Of a stretch of 64,000 bases of DNA, positions 25,619-35,576 are shown in pieces. The translations under genes were made by a program, and so were the position numbers. Source of the stretch: CAZZCU01 sp964652825 (GTDB taxonomy: Bacteria; Bdellovibrionota_B; Oligoflexia; Oligoflexales; CAZZCU01); assembly GCA_964652825.1 (NCBI GenBank), contig CAZZCU010000001.1, forward strand, positions 186,001 through 250,000. The letters are read 5' to 3'. Within the stretch, counting starts at the first letter, position 1. Each line of letters starts with the position of its first letter. The notes under the pieces were generated by a model. It made no database searches. It saw only the letters and a program-made list of their open reading frames with translations, and was not told the DNA's origin.

Positions 25619-27205
25619 TTAGTGATATTCCGCGGTCGCGGAGAATTGGATTTTTGGATACCGCTCGTTTAGAAATTTCAAGCGCCAGGCTTGTTCCACC
25701 AAAATTGTGGGGTTTTGGCGTTGATCCAGACAAATATGCTGAGCTTGTTCCAATTGAAATGTCTTCAGAGCCTGCTCGTCGTCGCAATGAATCCAGCGTG
25801 CCATGGAGTAAGGTAAACCGAGTAAATTAACGCGGACGCCGTATTCATGCTCGATACGATACTTCACAACATCAAATTGTAGTACGCCTACCACCCCAAG
25901 ATATTGTTCGTTGCTGGTGACAGGGCGGAAAACCTGTACAGCTCCTTCTTCTGAAAGCTGATCGAGTCCTTTGTTTAATTGCTTTGATTTTAACGGATCG
26001 GCTAGGTTAACGCGGACAAAATGTTCTGGCGCAAAAACAGGAATGCCGACAAAAGACAGTTGTTCACCTTCCGTCAGGCTGTCACCAATTTTGAAGACAC
26101 CGGGATCATGAATACCGACAATATCGCCGGCGTAGGCTTCGTCCACTAAGCTGCGATCTTGCGCCATAAATTGTGTCGGTCGTCCGAGCCGTTGTTCGCG
26201 TTTTATGCGCACGTGAAAGGCTTTCATGCCGCGTTCAAAGCGACCGGAACAAATACGCATGAAAGCGACACGGTCACGATGTGCGGGATCCATGTTAGCC
26301 TGGATTTTAAAAATAAAGGCGGTGAACTTTGGCTCCAAAGGCTCAACGGCACGCGAAGTGGTTTTGCGACTAAGAGGTCCAGGAGCTATGTCTACCAATG
26401 CATCTAAGAGTTGCTGGACACCAAAATTATTTAGCGCGCTGCCAAAGAAGAGAGGCGCAATTTTACCGGCAAGATATTTTTCTTGGGAGAATTCTTCGCC
26501 GGCTGTTTGCAGAAGTTCGATTTCTTCCAGTAATTTTTTGGCGGCGTCTTCGCCGATCTCGTTCAATAAATCCTGACTGTCTAGCGATAATTCTTTCAGT
26601 GGTACTGGACGGGATTTTTCCGCATCACGATCAAACAACAATAATTGATTTGAGCGCCGATCGTACACACCGCGAAAATCCGCGCCTTGCCCAATCGGCC
26701 ACGTGAACGGATAACACTGAATGCCAAGGACCTTTTCGATTTCATCCATCAGTGCGAATGGATCGCGACCTTCGCGATCCATTTTGTTGATAAAAGCCAA
26801 AATAGGTGTGTTACGTGCATGGCAAACTTCAAAAAGTTTTTGCGTTTGTGCTTCGACGCCATTCGCTGCATCGATCAACATCATGGCACTATCAACGGCG
26901 GTCAGGGTTCGATAGGTGTCTTCGGAAAAATCCTGGTGACCAGGAGTATCGATCAAATTAATCTCATAGCCTGCGTAGGGAAATTTCATGACCGAGCTGG
27001 TTACCGAGATACCACGTTGTTTCTCGATTTCCATCCAGTCGGAAGTGGCGAATTTTTTGGCGCGCTTGGCTTTGACCATTCCCGCCATCTGGATGGCTCC
27101 GCCATAAAGCAGAAGTTTCTCAGTCATCGTGGTTTTGCCGGCATCTGGATGGGAGATGATGGCAAAAGTGCGACGTTTGGCGATTTCTTTTTCAAGCACG
27201 GACAT
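25619..27205 (-). CDS. prfC: Peptide chain release factor 3
   Basis: RF3 is a translational GTPase that ejects RF1/RF2 after termination. The 528 residues match the family length. The G motifs are HPDAGKTT (19-26), RGISVTSSVM, DTPGHQDF and NKMDREGRD, followed by the RF3-specific domains II and III. The start ATG 27205 has AAGAAAGG about 10 bases upstream. It is probably the first gene of a prfC-comF-mutS transcript. The divergent region upstream (27206-27534) also serves the VWA lipoprotein. Confidence 0.97.
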   Translation of the reverse strand: MSVLEKEIAKRRTFAIISHPDAGKTTMTEKLLLYGGAIQMAGMVKAKRAKKFATSDWMEIEKQRGISVTSSVMKFPYAGYEINLIDTPGHQDFSEDTYRTLTAVDSAMMLIDAANGVEAQTQKLFEVCHARNTPILAFINKMDREGRDPFALMDEIEKVLGIQCYPFTWPIGQGADFRGVYDRRSNQLLLFDRDAEKSRPVPLKELSLDSQDLLNEIGEDAAKKLLEEIELLQTAGEEFSQEKYLAGKIAPLFFGSALNNFGVQQLLDALVDIAPGPLSRKTTSRAVEPLEPKFTAFIFKIQANMDPAHRDRVAFMRICSGRFERGMKAFHVRIKREQRLGRPTQFMAQDRSLVDEAYAGDIVGIHDPGVFKIGDSLTEGEQLSFVGIPVFAPEHFVRVNLADPLKSKQLNKGLDQLSEEGAVQVFRPVTSNEQYLGVVGVLQFDVVKYRIEHEYGVRVNLLGLPYSMARWIHCDDEQALKTFQLEQAQHICLDQRQNPTILVEQAWRLKFLNERYPKIQFSATAEYH

Positions 27206-27321
27206 GGTCCGAAAGCCTTTCTTATATACCTATGATCCAGCACTTCTTAACCGAGGGCCGGCATCCTATCGCAGTGTCTGGGAAAATTGTATCGTAATGT
27301 CGAATACTTGGACGTGTTCAC

Positions 27322-27395
27322 CGCCCTTAAAAAATTATCCTTTAAAATCAAATGGTTATATGAGGCTATGCCGGCCTCATTTTTTAAGGGGGGCG
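27322..27395 (+). promoter_or_regulatory. Attenuator-like leader: terminator with competing pairing
   Basis: An intrinsic terminator (ATGAGGC 27360-27366, GCCTCAT 27374-27380, T-run to 27385) lies 150 bases upstream of the VWA gene on its strand. The segment CCCTTAAAAAAT at 27324-27335 is perfectly complementary, over 12 bases, to ATTTTTTAAGGG at 27379-27390, which includes the T-run. The two pairings exclude each other. This could be an attenuation switch, or the end of a small RNA begun between 27206 and 27320. The rest of 27206-27534 is AT-rich, with no convincing ORF. Confidence 0.4.
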
Positions 27396-27534
27396 AAATC
27401 TAAAGTAAAGTCTTTGATTTTAAATAGTTACAAAAAGGACTCAATTATTCTGAAAATATACCGCTCTAGGTTATATGTCCGGCGAGGAATTGTTTCTCGT
27501 TAGACATTAGAGGCACGAACTAGAGGTATATATC

Positions 27535-29607
27535 ATGGCTAAGAAGAATCTGCGTTTATTCGCGACAAAAGCGGGTGCAGGCTCTCTTCTCTGTCTATTG
27601 GCGCTGGCTGGTTGCGGCCGGGAGAATGTTCGTTTCAGCGAACAAAAAACGGAAGCAATTAGTCTCGAACAGACTGCCGACCAATTAGGCGCAAAGATTG
27701 ATCGCATTGAACAAACCTTCCTCTCGTCGAAGATCGAGCATGCTGCCGTTCAATTAAGCATGGACAGCGATCGTATCGAACAAAAGCTGACAATGAAGAG
27801 TGCTGAGTTCCAACAGACGATGAACTACACGCAATTGTCGCGTCCGCAACTGGTTGATATGTTCCAGCAAGGCTCGCCCGGTACCAGCGGTACCGATAAC
27901 TTCACGCAAAACGATGAAGGTAATGGCGGCGGTGTGCTGGATATTATGATCGTGGTCGACTCGTCTGGCTCCATGAGTCAAGAGCAGGCTAACTTGTCAA
28001 CCAAATTGAATCCGTTGCTCTCTTATGTCTCGAATAGTGATTGGCGTATCGCTGTTAACACCACCGATCCAGCCGCCGGCTGTATGCGCTCAATTATCAA
28101 CAAAGGTGATGCAAACTACGAACAAGCTTTTGCCAACGCGGTAACGCCAGGCATCAACGGTAGTGGTAATGAGCGCGGTATCCTGCAGGCGGTCAATGGT
28201 CTGAAGGGTGACTGTTTGTCGACGCCTTGGTTACGTCCTAACTCAACAGTTGCAGTTTTAATCGTAAGTGATGAGGACAACTGTAGTGCAGGTAATGATT
28301 GCGGTGCGCAGCCGTACGCTAGTGGAAGTTATCTGACTGACTATCTCGCAAGTATCCGTACTGTTGGTACCAATGCCCGTGTATATGGTCTGGTCTGGCA
28401 TGCAAGTCAAACTCAGGCGCAATGTAGTACTGCGGCTTACAAAGCCAACATTTACTCTAGCGTGATTGACGCGACTTCCGGTACCTGGGGTTCCATTTGT
28501 GCCAGTGACTATAGTCAGACGTTGGCTTCTATTTCGCAAAACATTTCGGTTATCTTGAAAAGCCAGTTTGCTTTAACGCACGCTCCGGTTCCCGGCTCGG
28601 CAAATGTAACAGTTAATGGTCAGGTTGTTTCATCTGGTTACACGATTACCGGTAACATCCTGCAATTTGCAACACCGCCCACACAAGGTGCGACTATCGC
28701 GGTCAGTTACTTGCATAGTGCGACGGAAATCAAAGACAAATTTGTGCTATCGCAATCGGCTCATAGTAGCGGTATCTCGGTCATGGTTGATAACAACGTC
28801 GCGTCACCGTCAACGTATACGTTTGATTCTACGCAAAACGCAGTTGTTTTCGCCACGGCACCGGTTGGTAACAATATCCGTGTTACTTACAAAAAGAACA
28901 TCGATATGTTGAGCCAATTTGCTATCGGTAGTGGTGTCGTGCAAGGCTCGGTAAAAGCTTTCGTTAACAATTCACCGGTTAGCAACTTCAGCGTCGATTA
29001 CAATACCGGTAACGTCAACTTTGCCTCGGCTCCCGCGGAAGCTGCAAGCATCAAGCTGACGTTCGCTAAAATCGGTGGCGCTATTCTAAGTTATCCCCTA
29101 GTGATCGCCGGTGCTGCTGAGAGTCTGGAAGTTACTGACGATGCTACTGGCAATGCAGTTGCTCACAGCATCGAGGGTAACAACGTAATTTTTCCGGTTG
29201 CTGAATTTCAACATGGTCGCATCGTGCAACTTGCGCACACCAATGTTTCTGGAAGCTCGCATATTGTAGTTCTGACTGCTGCGCCAAAAGGTGGGTCTAT
29301 CAGGGTCTCCGCGCCTGGGGGCGACTGCAACAACTTCTCGGTTAGTGGATTGCAAGTTAACTTAGAGGCATGTGGATACACCAGCGATACAGAAGTTAAA
29401 ATTGAATTTGACTACGTAACTGGCAAAACCCTTAGCTTTGAAGTTGCGGAAGCTGCTGTTTTGACGAAAGAGATCAAACAAGAATGGAAAGTTTGGGTGG
29501 CAGACGAAGCTAGTAGTGACTTCAAACGTAGTGGTAATACGATAACATTCACAAGCTTGCCGGACGCTGTAGAGGTTAAAGTCGAAGTCCGCTTTATTAA
29601 TCAATAG
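27535..29607 (+). CDS. VWA-domain lipoprotein with about six tandem beta repeats
   Basis: The 690-residue lipoprotein has a lipobox LAGC (near residue 27), a coiled-coil-like segment (about 40-105), and a von Willebrand A domain (135-340) with an intact MIDAS start DSSGS (D142, S144, S146). From residue 345 about six ~55-60-residue beta repeats follow, of the form hydrophobic-x-L/V, (V/I)xVNG, GYT, GN...FA.PP, G..IxVSY. The first three are obvious and the last three more diverged. Ca/Mg-dependent ligand binding at the cell surface (adhesion, prey or matrix contact) is a plausible inference. GAGG stands 8 bases before ATG 27535. The gene is monocistronic, flanked by an attenuator-like leader and a strong terminator. 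Confidence 0.75.
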   Translation: MAKKNLRLFATKAGAGSLLCLLALAGCGRENVRFSEQKTEAISLEQTADQLGAKIDRIEQTFLSSKIEHAAVQLSMDSDRIEQKLTMKSAEFQQTMNYTQLSRPQLVDMFQQGSPGTSGTDNFTQNDEGNGGGVLDIMIVVDSSGSMSQEQANLSTKLNPLLSYVSNSDWRIAVNTTDPAAGCMRSIINKGDANYEQAFANAVTPGINGSGNERGILQAVNGLKGDCLSTPWLRPNSTVAVLIVSDEDNCSAGNDCGAQPYASGSYLTDYLASIRTVGTNARVYGLVWHASQTQAQCSTAAYKANIYSSVIDATSGTWGSICASDYSQTLASISQNISVILKSQFALTHAPVPGSANVTVNGQVVSSGYTITGNILQFATPPTQGATIAVSYLHSATEIKDKFVLSQSAHSSGISVMVDNNVASPSTYTFDSTQNAVVFATAPVGNNIRVTYKKNIDMLSQFAIGSGVVQGSVKAFVNNSPVSNFSVDYNTGNVNFASAPAEAASIKLTFAKIGGAILSYPLVIAGAAESLEVTDDATGNAVAHSIEGNNVIFPVAEFQHGRIVQLAHTNVSGSSHIVVLTAAPKGGSIRVSAPGGDCNNFSVSGLQVNLEACGYTSDTEVKIEFDYVTGKTLSFEVAEAAVLTKEIKQEWKVWVADEASSDFKRSGNTITFTSLPDAVEVKVEVRFINQ

Positions 29608-29636
29608 AGGTTAAAAGTACGACTCATCATCCTGAG

Positions 29637-29671
29637 CGAAGGATCTCTTATGAGATCCTTCGTTTTTATTT
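29637..29671 (+). terminator. Intrinsic terminator after the VWA lipoprotein gene
   Basis: An 11-bp perfect stem (CGAAGGATCTC at 29637-29647, GAGATCCTTCG at 29652-29662) with loop TTAT is followed by TTTTTATTT. The smc stop codon lies 3 bases further. There is no T-run for the opposite direction. Confidence 0.9.
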
Positions 29672-29673
29672 GC

Positions 29674-32600
29674 CTAGAATGTGGTTTCCGCGCTGGAGCT
29701 TGCACCTTGGATCGGACGAGTAGCGGCGTCTTCTTGCTTGAAGGCTTTTTTGAGATGTTCGGGCAGATCTTTATTCATATCGACGCCGACGATTTTAGAA
29801 ACACCTGGTTCCTGCATAGTGACGCCGTATAAGGTGTCGAGGACTTCCATCGTGCGACGGTTGTGCGTAATGACGATGAATTGGAAACGCTCTGAGAGCG
29901 CATCAAGGACGCGATTGTAACGGCCAACGTTGGCTTCATCCAGAGGTGCGTCCACTTCATCCAGGAAACAGAATGGCGTCGGTTTGGTTTTGAGCAACGC
30001 AAAAATGAGAGAGATGGCTGTCAACGCCTTCTCACCACCAGAGTATAAGTTCATACGCTGGCGGGCTTTGCCTGGCATGCGTACCATGATTTCGACGCCG
30101 GAATTTAGCGGATCTTCGTTATTTGACAGCTCCAGACGAGCTTCGCCACCTGGGAACAGAATCGGGAACAATTGCGAGAATTCAAGATTGATGATCTCAA
30201 ATGTTTCCATGAATTTGTTTTTGGAGGTTTCTTCGACTTCGGCGAGAGCTTGTTCCAGAACGCCGATACTGCTGACGACCTCTTGGCGCTGTGCATCGAT
30301 AAAATTGCGGCGCTCTATGAGTTGGTTGTACTCATCGATCGCCATCATATTGATCGCGCCCAGATTCTCGATTTTGCCGCGCAATTTTGTAACTTCTTTG
30401 GTAGCTTTTTCGGAATTGAATTCTGGATCTTCGATAACTTCCAGAGTGGCCAGATCAAGATGATACTTTTCTTGCGCTTGATCGTTGGCATTGCAGATCG
30501 CTAGTCGCAACCGCTCAAGCTCCAGATTCTTTTCGGCTGTCTGACGTTGAATTGCATTCTGTTGTTCGCGAAGGGTTTTGAGTTTTTGATCGACAACGCG
30601 CATTTCTTCGATGACGCTGGCGTTTTCTTCGCGCTTACTGGCTAGTTCGTTTTCGAGTATCTCGCGGCGCTTAACATTGACTTCGATTTCATCGGTACAG
30701 CGCTTTTCCGTTGCCGCGGCATCTTCGATCTCTTGTTCCAATCGCGAGCGATCCTGATAGCGGCGTGTTAAGCCGTTTTGCAGACGATCGAGCTGTTCCT
30801 TGATTTGGTTGAAACTTTGGCGGAGCGCGCCGGCACGGGCCTCACACTTCGCCAACTCGACTTGGCGGGATTGGGCCTGCCGCTGCATTTCTTCGCGCCG
30901 CTCTTCAATATTGCTGAATTCACTCTGAATCTGTTCGAGTTCTTCCTTGATACGCTCGCGCTCTTGGCCGAGCGAGATACGTGCCTGGCCGAGGTCTTCC
31001 AACTCTTTCATCAGCGAACGTTCATTTTCCTCGATAGTATCGAGCTGAATTTTGGCCGCATCCCGCAATTCTTGTTTGTGTTCGAGTAGTTGATTGGCGG
31101 CTTGAAGCTCTGCTAACACGGCCAGAACATCCTGGTTCTGATGACGCAGTTTGGTGTCGATTTCGCTGATCAAATCGATAGCTTCGCGCGTTTGTTGATT
31201 ATAGACATCGATCTCTGATTGGACTTCGGCAAGATTGTTTTCAAAAATCTTGAGTTCTTTATTCAGAGCTTCCAGCTCGCTGCGACGCGACAAAATACCT
31301 TTGGTCGCCGTGCCGGTGATCACAACTTCTGCAGTATCGGTAACGATTAATCCCTGCGACGTAAACACGATAGCGCCACGTGGAATTGTCGTTAGATCGT
31401 CCGTATTTAATTGCAACAGCGGCAAATAATATAGTCGCCCGAGCAGTGCGGCGATAGCGTCATGCGCTTTGGTGATTTTGAGACACGGTGCCATCGATTG
31501 CGCGTCATGTTGCTCGGCCCATGAGCGGATGCGATCAAGTTCGCTATCAGCATGGCTGGCCAAGATTGAGACCGGTACGGCACCAACGGCGGATCGCTGG
31601 GCGATTTTAGTGGTTTCGTTAAGTGCGGTCAGATCGTTGACCAACAGACGTTCAGACCAACGCTCAAAAGCAGCGACGGCTTTAGGGGACAATTCTTCGA
31701 TGTCTTTTTTGATAGAAACGAAGTCCGCGAACAAACCCAAAACCACATCGTCGGTTTGCGTATCCTGCTCGCGCATTTTGCAGAGAGCTCCGGCTACATC
31801 GCTTGCCGATGCTTCCAGTTCTTCGAGCGAGGTGATACGAGCTTTGTGACCAAAGTATTTTTCTTTGAGATCATCACGGCGTGTTGTTAGTTCTTGAATT
31901 TGTTGCGCGCGTTGTTGATTTTCGGATTCCAGCGCGGCTTTTTGGGCGATGTCATCTCCCAAGCCTGCTTGGGCTTTGGATGCGGTTTCCTGCGCGGCCG
32001 CCGCGTCTTCCTGGGCTCCGCGAATTTCCGTGTCTAAAGCTTGGACGCGCTCTTCGAGTTGAGCTTTATCGCGCATATTACGCTGACGATCTCGTTCGAT
32101 GCCCTCGCAGCGAAAACCATTGCTTTCAAGCAGGCGATCGATATTGCGTAACTCGTCTTCGGAGTCTTCGACGCGATTTTGGAAAACCTGTGCCGATTCA
32201 TCAACAGCGTCTACCTCAGCCTGGAATCCATCAACGGCTTCTTGCAAGCGCGTGACTTCGGAAGCAGCGTTGTCGAGTTCTGATTGTGCGGCGTCCACTT
32301 GTGCCTCAAAAGCATTCAGATTGCTCATGTCGGCATCGATTTCGGTTGCCAGGTCCGCGAGGCGTTTTTTGTTCGAGTCCACACGTTCCTGTGCATTCAG
32401 GATGGTGCTTTCGGCGCGCACGATTTCTTCGCGCAGGCGCGAGATTTCTTCGTGCAATGCCTGCAAGTCAGGATCTGATTCATTTAATTGTTCTTGTAAT
32501 TCAACCTGACGCGATTCAAAGTGCGCCAAATTACCAAGAATTTCTGCTTCCTCGGTGTTTTCCTGATTGAGGCTGTTTTGAATTTCTTTAAGTTGGCGAT

Positions 32601-33327
32601 CAAAGTGGCGATAGTTCTGACCGAGAAGATTCAGTTCTTTTTCGCGCAGAGAATCCGAGAGTTCTTTCCATTGCAGCGCTTTTTCCATTTGCGACTGCAA
32701 GGTTTCCTGCTGCCGATTGATTTCGGCGACGATATCTTCCACTCGCGCGAGATTTTCTTGCGTGGCCTGGAGTTTTTTCAGTGCCTCGTCGCGCCGTACT
32801 TTATAGATAGCGGTGCCAGCAGCTTCTTCAAGAATATTGCGTACATCTTCCGGTTTCGCATTCAAGATGCGATCAACTTGCCCCTGCTGGATCATGGAAT
32901 AGCTGCGACCGCCAAGGCCGGTAATCGCAAAAAAACTAACGATGTCTTTCAGGCGACAGGGTTTGCGATTGATTAAGTACTCGCGTTCACCATCGACATA
33001 CAGACGACGCGTTAGCGAAATTTCCGGCTCATGTTGATATTCAGGTGGACAAAATGGGCCTGGGTCGGTGTTGTCAAAAACCAAACTGACTTCCGCCATG
33101 GCCATGGCTTGGCGTTTTTCGGAACCGGCAAAAATGATGTCGGTGGCGACCTCGCCGCGCAGATACTTGGCGTTTTGCTCACCCATCACCCAGCGAACTG
33201 CATCGATAACGTTGCTCTTACCCGAGCCGTTCGGACCGACGATGCCAGTAATATCCTTGTTAAAGGTTAGAACTGTTTTATCCGCGAACGACTTAAAGCC
33301 AGAGATGATGATTTTCTTAAGATACAT
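29674..33327 (-). CDS. smc: Chromosome segregation protein SMC
   Basis: Smc is a condensin ATPase that organises and segregates the chromosome with ScpA/ScpB. The 1217-residue protein has an N-terminal head with P-loop GPNGSGKS (31-38), about 330 residues of coiled coil on each side, a hinge (roughly 500-680), the ABC signature LYSGGEKAL (about 1093) and Walker B PFCFLDEVDAPLD. The C-terminus has a short Ala/Ser/Thr-rich tail beyond the head. It is slightly longer than B. subtilis Smc. scpAB are not in the window. The lipoprotein gene at 33398 lies 70 bases upstream on the same strand. Confidence 0.97.
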   Translation of the reverse strand: MYLKKIIISGFKSFADKTVLTFNKDITGIVGPNGSGKSNVIDAVRWVMGEQNAKYLRGEVATDIIFAGSEKRQAMAMAEVSLVFDNTDPGPFCPPEYQHEPEISLTRRLYVDGEREYLINRKPCRLKDIVSFFAITGLGGRSYSMIQQGQVDRILNAKPEDVRNILEEAAGTAIYKVRRDEALKKLQATQENLARVEDIVAEINRQQETLQSQMEKALQWKELSDSLREKELNLLGQNYRHFDRQLKEIQNSLNQENTEEAEILGNLAHFESRQVELQEQLNESDPDLQALHEEISRLREEIVRAESTILNAQERVDSNKKRLADLATEIDADMSNLNAFEAQVDAAQSELDNAASEVTRLQEAVDGFQAEVDAVDESAQVFQNRVEDSEDELRNIDRLLESNGFRCEGIERDRQRNMRDKAQLEERVQALDTEIRGAQEDAAAAQETASKAQAGLGDDIAQKAALESENQQRAQQIQELTTRRDDLKEKYFGHKARITSLEELEASASDVAGALCKMREQDTQTDDVVLGLFADFVSIKKDIEELSPKAVAAFERWSERLLVNDLTALNETTKIAQRSAVGAVPVSILASHADSELDRIRSWAEQHDAQSMAPCLKITKAHDAIAALLGRLYYLPLLQLNTDDLTTIPRGAIVFTSQGLIVTDTAEVVITGTATKGILSRRSELEALNKELKIFENNLAEVQSEIDVYNQQTREAIDLISEIDTKLRHQNQDVLAVLAELQAANQLLEHKQELRDAAKIQLDTIEENERSLMKELEDLGQARISLGQERERIKEELEQIQSEFSNIEERREEMQRQAQSRQVELAKCEARAGALRQSFNQIKEQLDRLQNGLTRRYQDRSRLEQEIEDAAATEKRCTDEIEVNVKRREILENELASKREENASVIEEMRVVDQKLKTLREQQNAIQRQTAEKNLELERLRLAICNANDQAQEKYHLDLATLEVIEDPEFNSEKATKEVTKLRGKIENLGAINMMAIDEYNQLIERRNFIDAQRQEVVSSIGVLEQALAEVEETSKNKFMETFEIINLEFSQLFPILFPGGEARLELSNNEDPLNSGVEIMVRMPGKARQRMNLYSGGEKALTAISLIFALLKTKPTPFCFLDEVDAPLDEANVGRYNRVLDALSERFQFIVITHNRRTMEVLDTLYGVTMQEPGVSKIVGVDMNKDLPEHLKKAFKQEDAATRPIQGASSSAETTF

Positions 33328-33397
33328 CGCTTAAACGTTAAAACTCCGCGCTACGCCTATCGCTTTTATAGAGGCGACGATAACAAGCTATAAAATT

Positions 33398-34930
33398 CTA
33401 TTCGATACGCTGTGTTTTACTTATACCAATACCCGGTGTAATCTCCAACAAGATAACGGCGTTACCGTAGAAGGAACCGGTGATGGCACGGCCCGAAGAA
33501 TTCGCGGCGACCTGATAGAAAGACTCGGTGGCATCCACTCCCGTCAGCTCCGACACCCAAAATCCCTCATCGAGGACTTTGCCGACCAGGGAGAAATAGG
33601 TTTCGTTGCGGTTGAATCCCGATAAGTCTTTGAAATGATTAACTAACAAAGTTGGAGCACCGTTGATCATCACGACTTCAAAGTCGCCCGGGTAGTGCTT
33701 ACCATCGGCGTTAAGCTCGCCGCCGAAGCCGTAAACGCGCTCAAAGCTGAGAACGTCCGAAGTCCTTGGTACAGGAGAAGTTGCGGCAATATCACCGGTA
33801 ATGGTGACGCGAATGATGTGATTGGCGTAGGGCGACGCCTTATTACCACGCTGAGAGATATAAAAAGCGTCGGCATTGGTCGGGTCAGGTTTCGCCTCCC
33901 CGATATTTGTTCGGTAGACGTGGCGATCGGTTTCCCAGTAGCCAGCGCCGGAATCCGGGTATCCATCCTGGTTGACTGCGGTGAAGTACAGCCAACGCAG
34001 CTCGTTTTTAACGGTCGGATCTTTGGGACTAGTGGAGGTATCGCTTTTGCGGAAAGGAAACGGACCACATTCCTCAAGCCCGCAATTGTCAGCGGGTACG
34101 GCTGCTTCGGAGGCGATATTATAGACGACGAACTGCCAGATTTGCCGTTGATTGAGACGGCGCTTGTTAATCGCGGCGGTCGACTGAAGTGAATCGGGGA
34201 CTTCGTCGCCATTGTCGATAGGGGATGTTTGGCTAGTGGCTTCGTCGAAAGTTAAAACGTCGTCGTCTTCCAAATCACTGATAGGATCGTAACGTAGTTT
34301 GCTGGCCGTGGTGAAAACAAACAGCAGATTTCTTTTTGTATCCAGGTGCATCGCGCGCCGTGACCAGGTGTAATAAGGAGGGCCGCTGTTTGCGTACTGA
34401 CGCACTAATTTCAAGCTGGATTCTTTGCGGTCATCAGCAAGTGTGCCGATAAATAGTCTGCCATCGATGCAGTTCACTGCAAAGTACTTGTAATCCTTGC
34501 GCATCACGGTACTCCAGGGGGAGCAATCAAGATCCCAGGAGGTTTTAAGCGCGGGAGCTTTAGGGTCGGTAACATCAAACAGCATGACTTTGCCGCCCTC
34601 ATTGTCCTCACTTGCATCGAAAGTGACGAGCATGTCGTTGCCGGCAACGCTCATGTTGCGGCCCAGACGCGGTACAGCCACGGCACCGGCTTTGGTGCCA
34701 TCGACGGCGATGGTTAGGATGGAGCCCTGGTTGTAGGTGCGATCAAAGTCGGCGTTGAGCACGAAAAAATACTGCTCGTCATCAGAAACAGCGACATCCG
34801 AAGGGCTTGCGACTTTCTCACCCAGCGGCGGGAACTTTTCCCCGCTTCTGCAGCCTGATGTTAGTGCCAACAGGCTTAGGAGGAGAAAATAAAATTTTTT
34901 TGAGGAAAAACTGCTATTTAAAGTGCCCAT
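33398..34930 (-). CDS. Lipoprotein with beta-propeller-like repeats, unknown family
   Basis: The 510-residue exported lipoprotein (lipobox LTSGC near residue 27) has beta-rich blade-like segments such as PSDVAVSDDEQYFFVLNADF, GRNMSVAGNDMLVTFDASED and MHLDTKRNLLFVFTTASKL, typical of YncE/WD-like propellers. The rest is loop-rich, with single Cys pairs (CGLEECG). I do not recognise a named family. ATG 34930 lies opposite the ssb promoter region. An extracytoplasmic binding role is probable; no enzyme motif is seen. Confidence 0.6.
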   Translation of the reverse strand: MGTLNSSFSSKKFYFLLLSLLALTSGCRSGEKFPPLGEKVASPSDVAVSDDEQYFFVLNADFDRTYNQGSILTIAVDGTKAGAVAVPRLGRNMSVAGNDMLVTFDASEDNEGGKVMLFDVTDPKAPALKTSWDLDCSPWSTVMRKDYKYFAVNCIDGRLFIGTLADDRKESSLKLVRQYANSGPPYYTWSRRAMHLDTKRNLLFVFTTASKLRYDPISDLEDDDVLTFDEATSQTSPIDNGDEVPDSLQSTAAINKRRLNQRQIWQFVVYNIASEAAVPADNCGLEECGPFPFRKSDTSTSPKDPTVKNELRWLYFTAVNQDGYPDSGAGYWETDRHVYRTNIGEAKPDPTNADAFYISQRGNKASPYANHIIRVTITGDIAATSPVPRTSDVLSFERVYGFGGELNADGKHYPGDFEVVMINGAPTLLVNHFKDLSGFNRNETYFSLVGKVLDEGFWVSELTGVDATESFYQVAANSSGRAITGSFYGNAVILLEITPGIGISKTQRIE

Positions 34931-35020
34931 GATCGACCTCGACTATACGTAGGCATACCATGTCACTTAACGACCTGGCGGATCAATGGCAAATATTATG
35001 AGAGCTGCTTGCGATTAGCC

Positions 35021-35050
35021 TTGTTTGCAGCCCGATCCCTTGGCTATAAA
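35021..35050 (+). promoter_or_regulatory. Promoter of ssb
   Basis: TTGTTT at 35021-35026 and TATAAA at 35045-35050 are 18 bases apart, 37 bases before ssb. The position rules out the longer in-frame start at 35009. Confidence 0.45.
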
Positions 35051-35086
35051 GGTTCTTCCAATACTCAGCAGAGAGGAGTTAACAAA

Positions 35087-35551
35087 ATGGCATCCCTAAA
35101 CCGCGTCATGGTTCTCGGTAATTTAGGTCAAGACCCAGAGCTACGCTACACCGCTAACCAAACCCCCGTTGTGACTTTAAATGTGGCAACGACGGATGTT
35201 CGTACCGACCGTGATGGACAAAAACAAGAATCGACCGAGTGGCATCGTATTGTCGTTTGGGGTAAGCAAGCCGAAAATTGCGCCAAGTATTTGGCAAAAG
35301 GCCGCTCGGTATTTGTTGAGGGTCGTTTGCAAACCAGAAGCTGGGACGACAAAACCGGTCAAAAACGTTACACCACAGAAATCGTCGCGCAAAATGTGCA
35401 GTTCCTTGGCGGGGGCCGTGCCGGTGATTCGGTGGGCGCATCGCACAATAATGGTCAAGCGCAAGCATCATCCAGCCACGATCCGATTCCAGACATCGGC
35501 TCGGGTTTTGGTGGACCGAGCACGCCAAGCCTTGACGATATTCCATTTTAA
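35087..35551 (+). CDS. ssb: Single-stranded DNA-binding protein
   Basis: The 154-residue protein has the OB fold (LNRVMVLGNLGQDPELRYT, STEWHRIVVWGKQAENCAKY, RSVFVEGRLQTRSWDDKTGQ), then a Gly/Gln/Ser-rich linker and the acidic tip DDIPF that recruits repair and replication proteins. ATG 35087 is 8 bases after GAGAGGAG; an in-frame start at 35009 is rejected because the promoter lies inside it. The gene is alone, convergent with rlmH, and a hairpin lies between them. Confidence 0.97.
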   Translation: MASLNRVMVLGNLGQDPELRYTANQTPVVTLNVATTDVRTDRDGQKQESTEWHRIVVWGKQAENCAKYLAKGRSVFVEGRLQTRSWDDKTGQKRYTTEIVAQNVQFLGGGRAGDSVGASHNNGQAQASSSHDPIPDIGSGFGGPSTPSLDDIPF

Positions 35552-35576
35552 TTGATTGTCATTCTGAACGTAATGA

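Noticed and set aside
27129..27503. Open frame spanning the prfC start and the intergenic region
   Set aside because: Half of it is antisense to prfC and the rest crosses a terminator; no ribosome-binding site or domain.
35009..35086. N-terminal extension of ssb
   Set aside because: The extra 26 codons contain the promoter, and a strong ribosome-binding site precedes ATG 35087; SSB proteins start at MASLNRV.
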